From assembly GCA_023014335.1 (NCBI GenBank), contig JAECYW010000021.1:186001-250000 (forward strand): a stretch of DNA of 64,000 nucleotides. The letters run 5' to 3'. Both the position numbers and the translations under genes were made by a program. The first letter of the stretch is position 1. Each line of letters opens with the position of its first letter. This stretch comes from Galerina marginata (Eukaryota > Basidiomycota > Agaricomycetes > Agaricales > Galerinaceae). Of the stretch, positions 21,877 to 33,795 are shown piece by piece. Under the pieces are notes generated by a model. It saw nothing but the letters and a program-made list of their open reading frames with translations, was not told the origin of the DNA and did not search any database.

Positions 21877-24785
21877 ATGGACACTCGCACCCGCCACAAA
21901 TCAGAACCTACGCCCTGCCCGCCCTTTCCGCCTCCCAATGTCGTGCTCCATCCCGACGATGCCACCAACAAGGTCTTTCTCGCCGTCGCCCGTGCCTTTG
22001 TCTCTGTCGTACGTGTTGGTCTGCCTCCCTCAGCCACTCCGATTGCTCGCTCACTCACTCCCGCAGGATAACCGTGCAATGACGATAAAAGACATCGCTG
22101 ACCTGGCCAGTAGATACGGTCTTGTCTGTCAAAAGTATGTCAAAGCCCCTTGCTCCATCCGGCTCCATTCTAACAGCTCTCCAGTCTCTCCGCAGCCGCG
22201 CAGGCAGTCACCACCTATCTCAGATCACACAAGACCCGCTGCGACAAGCAACAGGACCAGCCCCTGCTCCTCAGCCACACTCTCTCCGGCACCCCTGCAG
22301 ACGACCACCTCGTTCCCGCCCTCTACTCGCGCTCAGGCGGCGACTCCCATCCCCTCCCAGACAGACTCACTAATTTTAGAAAGGGCACCGCCGTCTGGTA
22401 TCTCAGTCGCGCTACCGGCTTACCCTGCCCCTTTGCTAGGGCCGGTATCCGCCTCTGCGACTACATCACAACAGACACAGATCCATCGCTGGAAGGAGAG
22501 AGACGCGGAAAGCGGGAGAGGAGGAGGCTCGAGTACGACGACGACCAGATCTGTGGCCAGAAGCGAAAGAGACCGCTCAGGGGTTGTGTCACTCGTGCAG
22601 ACGCATCCGACAACGAGAGACCTCCAAAGGTCAAGCTCACCCTGCGCCTCAAACCCCTTATTCGTTCCACAATCCCCGAACCCACTCCAGAACCCGCCCA
22701 CGATGACGACTCGGATCCATACGATTCAGACGAGTCAATGTCTTCCGACGACCAGTCTCATACTGCCCAGATAGACAATCAAAGCGAAGAACCTTGGTCC
22801 CTCCCCCCTTACCCTCGTCGCTCCATCTCTATTCCGTGCTACACCCCTTCAGTAGAGTCTTTCTATCCCACCTTTCCGCCATACAAAGATCAATTCCGTC
22901 GCTCGCCGTCCGTCCCTTTCGCTACTCCCCCACCCGACTCTGAGGACGAGTCCGACGATTTTCACATCACAATGGCCAAGAACTATCCGGATGCAGACGA
23001 AGATGGCTGGGACGCCGATCTAGACAGCGAGGGTGAGGGAGATACCGTCTGGGAAAGCCCAGGGCCCCGCTCGCCCTCGGCCCCACTCGTCCAGCCAACC
23101 CAAGTCGCCGTAAAGCAGGAGCCGAGGGACGTCCAGGGGATGTTGGACGCCTGGGAGGACTTTGATTCAACTGTCGCTGATGCGCGTGTGGCGGAGGTTC
23201 TAACAAAGGCGCTAGAGGTCAAAACGGAGCCTCTCGATCCTTGGGACTATCATTCCGAGTGGCCTGCCGAGGAAACTGCACGCATCAAGCAGGAGGACTT
23301 TGGTGTGGACTCGCTCTTTCCCCAAAACGTTCCCGGCCCCTCCTCTCCGCTTTCCTCCCTCCCTGCGTTCTCTGACACTTCCTCGCCTCCTCAGCCCGGC
23401 ACTGAGCCAGAAGCAGACGATGATCGTTCACACAGAAACTATTCTTACGCTACCGTGCGTCCACGCGCAAAGACCGTCCCGGCTCCGTCGCCCTTTTTCC
23501 AGACCCCTTCAACTTCCTTCTCCCTTCCGCCGCCCCTCACACGCCCGTCTGTTTCTAATTCCAAATCAACGTCGCGCGAGCCGTCCGTGCCTTCCACAGC
23601 CCTGGTGCGACTTCTCCAATCCATGTCCGTCAACACAAGCAGCACCTCCTCCATCGCCCTCCCGCCCCCAACGCCCTGCGTATCCCCACTGCAAACACGC
23701 TGTCAACCAGCCTCCTCGTTCACTTTGGCCCCAGTGGTAGTGACCACATGCCAGCCCTGCAAGCCCGCGATCAGTGCGACCCAAATAGAAGGTGTGTGTC
23801 TTGATGCCTGATGGATCGATTCTGAGCTATCTCTGACTCCTTCCTAGACATTTCCGTGTATCAAATGATGCTCGGTGCCTTCCAGCTTCTTCGCCGCATT
23901 GACACCGACTTTGTCAATCTCTCCCCCATTATCGCCTTTTCAGGCGCTGCTGCACCAAACACTAGTGCAAGCACGATTGCCAATGCGACCCACGTCACAA
24001 AGGGCTCCCCTGAAGTCTGCGGCACGTGGGTGCCTCTCGCCGCCGCACAGGCCTATGTCAAGGAACACCTGCCTGGCGACCGCGCCGCCGCCCTCGAGGT
24101 CTTCCTGAGCGACCGGATAGTCGAACGCTTCCCAACGGCGCTGCAGGATTTCCATAGGAGCGGCGTGTGCAGGGGGCTGAATCAATTTGGTCGGCATTTC
24201 GCATCGACTCTGCAGGCTGCCAAATGGGAGGTACAGACGACGGAAGGCGGCGTGCAGTTCCAGCCGCAGCCCGTCAGTCCGGTGATGCCCCAATTCGCGC
24301 TGGGACTCCATATGCATCTGGGTGGAGAGAAGCATGCGGACGATGAGGTGCCGCTGAGCGCGACAGAGCAGCAGCTGTTCCATGAGCTTTGTGTTATTCC
24401 GGACGAGGTTGTGGATGCAGATGGCGATGTCAGCATGGACATGGAAACAGACCCAGTCCCGCCGCCTCGTCCTCATCCTTTGGATCTGTCCCTGGCGACG
24501 GAGAAACGACAACAGGATATCTCACAAGAGCCAATGTCGCCACTGTCACCCCTCCCTCCGAGTCCGCAACTAGGCGCCGCAATTATGACACCTTTGGTTC
24601 TATCGCCTTTGTCGCCGACATTCGGTCACCAGCAAGGGCTGCCACCGCACGCACCTGCGGAACGCAGCGACCGACCCCTGCGGCGGTCGAAGCGCGTAGC
24701 GGACGCCTTGGCTGTGGCCGCGTCACATCCCACGCCATCGCGCGCGCGGTCGAGGAAGAACGGGTCGCGGAACTCGCTCTCGTAA
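21877..24785 (+). CDS. Large nuclear protein with GDS1-like winged-helix and KilA-N/APSES-like regions
   Basis: Four exons (21877-22008, 22067-22134, 22185-23791, 23848-24785) give exactly 915 codons in phase. The N-terminus (VLHPDDATNKVFLAVARAF, DNRAMTIKDIADLASRYGL, LSAAAQAVTTYLRSH, RLTNFRKGTAVWYLS) resembles the winged-helix-like region of the fungal GDS1 family. A long acidic Ser/Pro-rich middle follows, with repeated VKQEP/VKTEP/IKQED words of the sumoylation-site type. The last exon has VCGTWVPLAAAQAYVKEHLP and LEVFLSDRIVERFP, which resemble a KilA-N/APSES DNA-binding fold. Basic PLRRSKRV near the end could be a nuclear signal. Chromatin or transcription control is an inference. Family assignment is from memory of motif patterns and is moderate at best. 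Confidence 0.7.
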
Positions 24786-27700
24786 CGACAACGACGATGA
24801 TGGAGTGAGTGTCTGCTTTTTTTTTCGATTTGGCTCCTGCTGCCGCTGTATCCATATGTTCCATGCCCCATCAAATTTTTTGCCCTTGCTGTCGTTGCTG
24901 TTGTTCTGTGCTTTTTCCGATTCTTTCCAGAGTTGATAAATTATCACATCTCTTTCTTTCTTGTTCCCAATTACTTTGAAGTAGGCGACGACGACATGGG
25001 CAGAATAATGAAATTTCTTACCTACAAAACCACATTCTTACCATCCCCACTCCAGTCCATTACCATTACCAATTACCGTCTATGAACCGGTTATTACTTA
25101 GTACCTATAGCGCATGCTTATAGTAGTAGAATTTGTATCAGATATAGCTTTCTTCTGTTCACTTTGCCTTTTCGCGTTCGGTTTGTCCCCGCTTGCTTTC
25201 ACCCTTGCTTGACGCCGATTTTTTTTCCAACCCTTCTTCGCCTTTATTTCTGCCTCGTTTGACGTGCTCCCCCTTGCGGAATGCTGGCTTCGCTATCTGG
25301 GAAGATTCATCAGGATCAGGAGTCCTCTCCCCTCCTTTTGGCCGCCGACTCGCAGGCATCTGGACTCGTTCCAACTCGGCTCCACTTCGAGCTTCATTGC
25401 CGCACGCCCTCACTCTCCCTATGCATCCCTCCGACATATCTCCTTTCGACTTCACCCTGCTAGACTCTATGATTGGCCGGTGCTAGGCCGCAAAAGATAC
25501 CACCGTATAGTAATCAAAATACCATCCTTATAGCTTACATGTTCGCCCTCGCATCGACAATATCCTGTGTATCGATAAGCTTAATTACTTATTGCGGTGT
25601 TCCTCGATTCTTGGAGGTTGGGGATATAGTTTAAGCTGTACATACGTCAAATAATCCAAACTCGAATTGCAAATCTCCTGGTCTTGGAAAGTTGGTTGTG
25701 AGTGTTGACAATTTTTTGGAAGCTCCTCAGTTACTCGGCGACGGCAGAAACGAAATAAGTACATACCCGTATTCATTTTTTCCGCTGATCACGACATGAT
25801 CCGCCACAAGTCTATAGCTCAAGAGTAAGTCCTCTATCCGAAATCGTTTGACACCCCTACAACCCATTTCAGATCGTTTGGGCCACTTCTGAAACTCTGC
25901 TCTTGACCACTATGCGCATTCGCCGTGTTTGGACTGCGCATAGTGTTGACGGTACTGAAATATTCTGAATCCGATCCACTCGTCCACCATGACCTGTCCA
26001 TGTCGCAGAGGACCGTCTTGGAGGCATACCAAATTTAGAGGCTCTCCATGGAACCAAAGTAATAATTTCCAGCCAGGTACTCTTTAGCTCCCTTTCGCGC
26101 TCGAGCTGGTAACTTGTTGCACAACAAACCCCACCGGCCTTCGCTTTGTTTTCGACAGATATGAGGTCCAGAAAATTTACATTGCGACCAGGTTCTAGGT
26201 TCTAGCCCGCCGTTTTATCCGACAGAAGAATCCCTGTGCTCTCCGACTAGATAAACTGCCAACACATGGCGCTCCAGGTATCGTTCCAGTGATCCCGTCA
26301 CTTAGAATGGCCCTATAAAGTTAAGCTATCTCAGCGGCTAGCGTAGAGGGGTTCAGCTACACCTCTCAAGACAGGTAGAACGATGTCCCGGCTCTCTGGG
26401 GCAATTTATTTTCCGGGTCACTTCGCGGCCATACAGTTTTCAAATCCAGCACACGTCTCCTCCCCAAGCCCCGTACGTTTTACCACAAAAATAATTACCA
26501 CTGGTTCCGTAAAAACCATAATTGCACGTTCACACCAGGTCATCGCGGATTTCTGCGTAATGTACTAGTATAAGTTCAATTATTTGCTGGGTCTGTACCT
26601 CTTCAGCCTGTTTTTCTCAGATGAAAGTTCATGTGGATCCAGGTAAACAACGCACCTTTGCGACTTATGATTCGTGATTTCGCGTAATCGGGGTTTGGGA
26701 TGAGCTTCTTATGTCGAAGCTCGGAGAGCATCTGATGTAACATGCGTCGTGGTATACAAAACAGTGGTGTTTCGCGTCAATACGACTGGTTGCGGTGAGG
26801 TCACAGCGATCACGACGACGGCCATGAGGTAGCACACGAACTGATGGGCATTGCTTGGCCTGATTACACCGACCGACGGGTTAGTATAACCCGGTCCAGA
26901 GGAGAGGTGCATTTTTATATTTTCGCTTTCAATTCCAGTGCTGCGGACAAGGCGTACTGGATAGAGCTCAAACGGGAGGTGTCTATTTTTAGGTCTAACG
27001 CCTACTTCTCCCAACTCAGTGCAGTCTCGCTCACGCTGTTGGCAGATTTATTCGTTTATCAGCAGACACCTGTCACAATGGACCGCTTGGTATTACTGCG
27101 TGCGAGAGAAATATGTGTTTTATTTCTGATTTGTGGCTCGGTTGTGGGAGGGAATTCAAGGCCACACCTCGTGATTTTATTTTTTACGATGGGGAATCAA
27201 GCTTGAAGAAGGAATCGTGTGTTGCACAGAGAAAGAAATAATACTCACTTCTCTTGCTGGAAAAGCGCTGTTGAAGGTGTTTCGGGTGGACATATTCAGA
27301 GACAGCCTGAGGATATCATTTTGTGGATACATATCCGAGTCCGGTCGTTATTTCTAGAAAGCGAAAGTATTATGCACCTAGGCATCGATTTCCTCCAGTG
27401 CTAGGGAGCAAGAAGTTTCAAAGTCGAACGATAAGGAGTCATTTGGTCGAGAATTTAGTTAGGTGGGGGGAGAAGAGAATTTGTCGATGTCGGACCGCCG
27501 ATTTCGTTCTCAAGAAGCGTGGGAACGAGGCCAGCAGGACGACGTTGACAGATTTTTGAAAAAGTTTTGCTCCCAACGACCATTCACTACTATTACTTAG
27601 TACTATTTTCTGGAGGCACCTCTGCCATTGTAGTCGTGGACCTTCTTCGTTTGTCTTATCCTCGTCCGCACAGACTTTAATCACGACAACGTCCACGTAC

Positions 27701-27825
27701 ACCTACCTCCTGGGGCGACCTTTCCGACTAATTGGCCACTTCCCCTTGACGTCTTCCCGTACTTCACCGAGCCACCAGCTCAAACATTCGTAATCCCTAA
27801 TCATTCTTCATTCAACTCCAGTATA
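24786..27825. other. 3-kb region with no supported gene
   Basis: Only short, non-conserved-looking open frames occur on either strand. A charged 98-codon frame on the minus strand (25159-25455, ATG at 25437) is the least unlikely but has no recognisable domain or splice context. No tRNA, LTR or tandem array is visible. The right-hand 250 bp, C/T-rich near 27640-27820, is probably promoter and 5' leader of the PUF gene. Confidence 0.6.
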
Positions 27826-30800
27826 ATGTCTTTATCGGCTTCTGACAACAACGGCTCCTATTCCAGGGTCCCTCCAAGTGGGAAAACCCCGCCTCCAGCT
27901 CCTTCTGCTGCATTTGCGAAGAGGTGGTTCATATCTTTCGTTCTCTTGTCAATCGTATCTGACATTTTCTCGCTCATCCTTTTATTTATTTATCAGAGCC
28001 CGTGAACTTCAATCTGAAGGGCTAGGAGGCAGGTATCTGCCCCCGGCACTGCGGGGTTTAACAACTGGGGGTTCCCAAACAAACGAGGGTCCGCCCTCTC
28101 TTACGACCACAGGGGATGGCTCGACTTTGCCACCCACGAATTACCCTCCTGGGTTTAGAAGGGCAAGGGCCGGGACCTTACCTTCAAACGTTCATCTTGC
28201 TGCCCAACGTTTCGCTGCATCAGCTACCGACTCTCCTGTTGACCAGACTCAAAGGCAGTCCACCGTTTCCCAAGCCGCAAGTCTGGCGGCAGCAGCACCT
28301 GCCAGGCCTAACCTCCGTCACTCCTCGACAACCGTGCCCCCACCAGTTGCCCCATCAAACGTGACCGAGAGAAATAGCCGACTGAGATCCGGTTCCCTCA
28401 CTCTCCCGACTGGCGGTCTATCCAACGCCTTTGGCCCATCCATTTTCTCCTCATCCTGGTTGTCGACCACTAATGGATCAAATCCCGGTTTTCCGGTCCT
28501 TGACGAGTTGCGCTCAGTTACATCGGCTGATTCAGGAGCAGATGACTTTGATGTTCATACATTGGATTACCTTGGTTTGGACGATGGCCATAGGCCTCCA
28601 CCTGCAGCCACCATTTCCGAGTTGCGGAACCAGGCTCAGGCTGCCATTGCTGGCAACCTTGCCAACCCCTCACGAACGCGTGCGACCACGGTTTCAAACC
28701 CTTATCGTACCCGACCTTCTATATCGGGTTCCTTGCTGCCAGCCACAGCTGCAGAAGAGGAAGAAGAATATTTCGTCGATAATTACGAAAATCTTGGTTA
28801 CGACCGTCAGCACCTCAACGCTTACGACATCGCAAATTCGCAGGGAGATTTCGGGCAATCGTCGTACCTCGCCAAGGGCTTCAAGGCCACCGACCATCTC
28901 ATCACCAGTCGCCCACGTGCTATCTCGGTTGGTATTCTCGACGACCCCATGCGTTCTCTTCAACGACGTGCGACCACCAGCGATACCCACTCTTATGTCA
29001 ACGACCTTTCACATTCCAGTGCTAATCTTTCCCTTTCAACTAATATTGGAAACCCCTCTGGCATCCTAAAGACGGATAAACTTACTCTTGGTCGTGCTGG
29101 TGTTTCCCCGAGTGTTCATTTCCCAAATGGCGGTGATCTTCCCATAGGACGAGGGGCCTCTGCATATCTTCTTGCGCCAAGTGGCAATAATCGTTCTGTT
29201 TCTCCAAAATCCGAAGGACCATCTACCCACTTGCAAACTCCCACACGCTCCCTTTGGATTGGCAATTTGGATAGCGCAGTGACAAGTGAGCAACTCATAC
29301 ACGTATTTGCACCCTACGGTGCAATTGAGAGTTTGAGACTTCTTCCTGAGAAGGTAATTATTTATCCAGTATTTTGCCATGTTCGTCTGTCATGCTCACT
29401 GGGTAAACTTTTAGGAATGTGGCTTCGTCAATTTTGTTGACCAAGCAGATGCTATCCGTGCGAAAGACGATGTTTTGAACCGTCTTGGAGGCAACATCGG
29501 CATGCCTAATGGGCAGACTGTCAGGATTGGATTTGGAAAAGCCGACAGTGCCCCAGTGGCCCCAGCGAAGGGCAATCCTGCTAGTCCTGGCCCTACGTCG
29601 CCTGGCTCTGGAGGAACCAAGTCGGGTGGCAATAATGCGGGTCTTGGCGGGATGGATGCGCAACTTCAGTCTACTCCTACTCGTGCACTTTGGATTGGGT
29701 CAATCCCGTCTTCTACAACTCCGGCCACGATTCTCAGTGTCTTCAGTCCTTATGGACCCATTGAGTCAGCACGTGTTTTGACGCACAAGAACTGTGGTTT
29801 CAGTAAGCACTACTTGTCTCCTTTCTCGGTACAAGCACTAAATCCTTTTCAAGTTAACTTTGAACGCTTGGATGACGCCGTTCGTGCTCGTAAGGCCCTC
29901 AATGGCCGCGATGTCCTTGGAAGTGATGTTGGAGCCATTCGTATCGGCTTTGCCAAAGTTCCGGTCAAGAATGGGCAAGAAGGATCTGGGTCTCCAGATG
30001 AAAACGCGAGTGTCGTTGCTCAAGGTGTTGGCGATCTCAGCGTCGGCGCAACTATTCATGCGTTGCGCGGCATTAAAGGAGCATCGACAATCCCTGCCGA
30101 ACAGCAAGTTCTTGGCGGAGTTGTTGAGAATTACAGGTCTAATCTCCTTCTGAGCATGATTGCATCTGGTATGCATACTAGTGGGCAGGAGAGTGGCAAG
30201 CTTCCAGCATGGCCTGCTTCAGTTACAGAGCAGCAAATGATCTTGAGGGAACTCAGTGGGGGCAGCAATGATGCCGAAGCTGATATTCTCAGCCTAGCTG
30301 GTACCCTTTTTTTTACATTCGTGTGCTGATGATCCTCAAATTGACCGTCATGTTTCATTAGAATTCCGGCCCCCTACCATGTATTACACGACCATTCCTC
30401 TTGTTTCTGAACGGCCTCACAATCGGCGCTGGGATGCATCCAAGCTGCGCGAGCTTCGCAAGCGATTGGACTCTGGGACAATGACCGTGGAAGAGGTTGA
30501 CCAAGTTGCCGCGGACTTCATGGATAGTGAGATAGTCGACCTCGCTTCGGATTGGCTAGGAAACACTGTTGGTTCATCTCATTTTTTCAAATTACTTGAC
30601 CCTCACAATCTTGTAATAGGTGGTACAGAAGCTTTTCGAGAAGTGTTCTCCTGTTCCGAGGGTCGCTATGCTTGAACGCATCTGTCCTCATCTTGCTATG
30701 ATTGGCATTCACAAAAACGGGACTTGGGCAGCTCAGAAGATCATCGAGTGTGTTTCCAGTCCAGACGAAGTCGCCCTCATTGCTCAAAACTTGCGAGCTT

Positions 30801-32068
30801 ATGCACCCCCTCTTCTTTTGGACCAGTTTGGCAATTACGTCATTCAGTAAGTACCATTTGGCTCTCGTTGCTTGATTTCTGTAGTAACTCTGACCGATAG
30901 GTGCTGCTTGCGTTTCGGTGCCCCTGCGAACGAGTTCATCTTCGATGCTATCGTTGACCGCATGTGGGAAGTTGCTCAAGGTCGCTTCGGAGCCCGTAGT
31001 ATGAGGGCATGCCTCGAGAGCCCTCATATTACTATCAACCAGCAACGTCGAATTGCAACTGCTGTCATATTGAACTCAATCCCTCTGGCTACTAACCCTA
31101 ACGGTGCCCTCCTGCTGACTTGGCTCCTTGACACGTCTGGATTCCCATCGCGGTATAATTTATTGGCCCCTCGGTTTACTCCTCATTTGTCGCATCTCTG
31201 CACCCACAAATTGGCGTCACTCACGGTCCTTCGTATCGTCAATCAGAAGATTGAACCCGAGGCATCCAGACAAATTGTGGAGGCCTTGTTCAACTCTCCT
31301 GGAGATCATGTCCTAACTGATGTCCTTGGCGATCAGGTCAACGGTGTCGCCGTTGTCCACAAGATCTTGACAAGTCCATTCATTGACCCCGCCGCGAAGC
31401 AAGTTTATGTTGAGGCGACAAAACGTGTGCTCATCGAATTGAAGGTCATTGCCACTCAGGCCTATCGAAGACTCATTGAAGAAGTCGGTTTACCCGTCCC
31501 CAACTTCCAGCCAACCTACAATAACACGTTACCTCCAACTGGGAAAGTGACCAAAAACTCATCCCAGAACTTTGGTGTTCCAGGGCTTCCTTCCGGTTAT
31601 CCATCCAATGATCAGGGTTTTGCATCTATGATGGCCGCTTTGCAAATGGGCGGACAGAACCCTCAGGCTGGTCCTACCAATCCGCCGCAACTCCACGTTG
31701 ATCCGTCGTACAATCCTGCTGCACCGAGACGTTTGGCTCCCAACGCCACGGCTACCTTCTCGCCGTCAACGGACCCTTTCAATCCATTTGCAATGCGTAC
31801 CCCAGAGACTGGCAGCCCTCGCCAGCTAAGCAATGTTCGCCGTATGCCAGGACCCCCCACCAACGCTCCCATGGTCACCTCTACCTCTCCCTATGGTAAC
31901 CAGTCTCCCCTCCTCTCACATGGAGGACTGCCAGGTATGAACCAGCTTCAGTCTCCGTACGGTGGCATGCCCCATCAATCAGTCCCTCCCCACGTATATC
32001 AACCATACATGTATCAGCAGCCATATCAGCAATCCCCACCTTCAAACATGGGAACATTCCACGCATAA
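27826..32068 (+). CDS. RRM + Pumilio-repeat RNA-binding protein (JSN1/PUF1 type)
   Basis: Seven exons (27826-27923, 27997-29353, 29415-29802, 29854-30300, 30362-30567, 30620-30846, 30901-32068), 1,296 residues in phase. After a Ser/Pro-rich disordered region come two RRM-like domains: RSLWIGNLDSAVTSEQLIHVF and then ECGFVNFVDQADAIRAK, followed by RALWIGSIPSSTTPATILSVF and INFERLDDAVRARKALNG. A set of PUF helical repeats follows (IGIHKNGTWAAQKIIE, LLLDQFGNYVIQ, FGARSMRACLES, NPNGALLLTWLLD, VLTDVLGDQVNG). The C-terminus is Pro/Gln/Tyr-rich. In yeast such proteins bind 3' UTRs and act on mRNA decay or localisation; the same role here is inferred from architecture. Confidence 0.9.
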
Positions 32069-32629
32069 ATGCCACTCATACGACATCTCATGACGCCTTG
32101 TTCAAAATCCTCGAGTTACTCAATTTTTGAAATCATCTGCGCCTTTGCGCCATTTTCACTCGTTTGGTTTTTTTCCATCTGCTTTGTACGCCTGCGGTTT
32201 GAATACGTTGTTCTGGATAGTTTTCTATACCCCTCCACCCATCGCTGTGCATGCCTCTCCCACTCTTTTTATCTCGTCACTCACAAAAATGGGGCACCCG
32301 CTTTGTGCGGTTTCGGGTTGTTGCTGCAACGAACGGTCGTTCTCTACAATTCTTTTTTTGATATATCTTTTTTCTTTTTTCGTACGTGTATAACAAAGGT
32401 TGGTCGCCTATCCGCAGCCATAAAATCAATAGACTAGGTTTCACTGCTTTTCTTAAATGTAAGTAGTTTATACTGTCTTGCTATCTGCCCCATACTCCAA
32501 AAGTTGGCTATATTTAACCTAGATATCTTGGAACGCAATATACTTACGTTGTTTTATTTGTAAATAACTCGTTCACAATTGTGTCAATGCACTGTCACTT
32601 ATTCTTAACTCTTATATACTTGAACTGAC
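32069..32629. other. Intergenic, 560 bp
   Basis: 3' region of the PUF gene and promoter of the next gene. AT-rich, with long T-runs near 32350-32380. No gene is seen. Confidence 0.5.
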
Positions 32630-33354
32630 ATGGGAGGTTCTGCTTCTAAGGCTGCAAGGAAATACCCTGCTCGACCGCCAAATGCGAGTCAAGCTGCATT
32701 ACAGAACGGAACCAAGCCCGTGCGTCCTCAGATTGAACTCGAAAACTCGAATAGTCGACTTGCCACCGAACACAGGAGTGAAGGTGTGTAGCCATTTTGT
32801 TTGACCAATGACTGTGCTGGCACTGACATGCTCGACATAGCTATCGAAAAGGATGGGGCGGATCCGCAGTTTCTCTCGAACTTGAGCAGACTTGGCCAGG
32901 TCCAAGTGAACCATAATATGCAGTCCATTCGTCCAGTAAGTTAGGACTATCCTTATATATGTGTATCTATTTTTGAACCAGGATGTTCTTCAGGCAGCCA
33001 GCAATACAGGCGTTCTTTACTCTCGCGTACAGTCAGAGACATCTTCATCTCAATCGACTAAAAATCGTCTCTATGCTTTCAGGTTAAGCGACCTTTTGGA
33101 CCGTCGGAAATCTGCAAAATCAGGGAAGGAACTCGGAGATCTTGCTCAGGAATTTGCTATTGACATGGACAAGCTGGAGAGTCTGACACGATTTGTAAAC
33201 AGTCCAAGCGTTGATAGCTCAACCATACGACCTGCCGCCGGGAAGACAGAGGAGGAAGGCTTTATCGCAACGGTAGGCCTCCCGGTCGACGTCCATCATG
33301 TCATAACTGACGAACCTTCAGGCAGTTTGGGTGGAACCTAAACTAAAAGGCTGA
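32630..33354 (+). CDS. Small conserved-looking protein with MGGSASK start
   Basis: Four exons (32630-32783, 32841-32935, 32982-33272, 33322-33354) give 190 codons in phase. The start MGGSASKAARKYP has Gly2 and a downstream Ser/basic pattern that fits N-myristoylation. The middle is polar, and the C-terminal third (LYAFRLSDLLDRRKSA, then LGDLAQEFAIDMDKLESLTRFVN) looks like paired helices. This pattern faintly recalls small fungal mitochondrial LYR-like proteins, but I cannot confirm it. There are no membrane segments. The four-exon structure with consistent phases is the main evidence that it is real. It converges on the Ser/Pro-rich gene 440 bp downstream. Confidence 0.7.
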
Positions 33355-33795
33355 TAGCCTGCATTGGCTCAAAAATATCCTTGAACAGTATTGAATAACT
33401 CAGTTGTTCCTGTCGAGCTTCTGCCTTGAGTCCCATCTGCATTTTTGGGTCATAAAATGTTTTACCATAATACAAAGTCTAGGGAAAATTCATCAGCATT
33501 TTCTGGACATCATATAGTGTCGAAGTGATATTCCTGTGCGTACAGAGTTTCGAGGATATATACAAGATATTGGAGAGATTAAATCCAGTCCGATGGAAGA
33601 AGGTATCGTGAAAGTGCTAGAAAGTGGTCATGAACTACGGGTTAACGAGCGTGCAAATAAGGAGTGACGAGGAATGCCAAATTCAAGTGAGGCTGCAGGC
33701 AGGAGGTAATTACAGAGAAATGCATAGCTGGCAAACGACATGCAAGTACTTATAGTATAGGCAAAAGAATGTGATAGGCAGGATATCGACGAGCC
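33355..33795. other. Convergent intergenic region
   Basis: 440 bp between two converging stop codons. It should hold both 3' UTRs. No gene is seen. Confidence 0.5.

Noticed and set aside
25159..25455. Charged 98-codon frame on the minus strand
   Set aside because: Low-complexity Lys/Glu/Gly composition, no homology I can name, and no flanking exons; the complement is C/T-rich non-coding DNA.
26844..27206. 120-codon frame on the plus strand
   Set aside because: No domain, irregular composition, isolated in a region without other coding signal.
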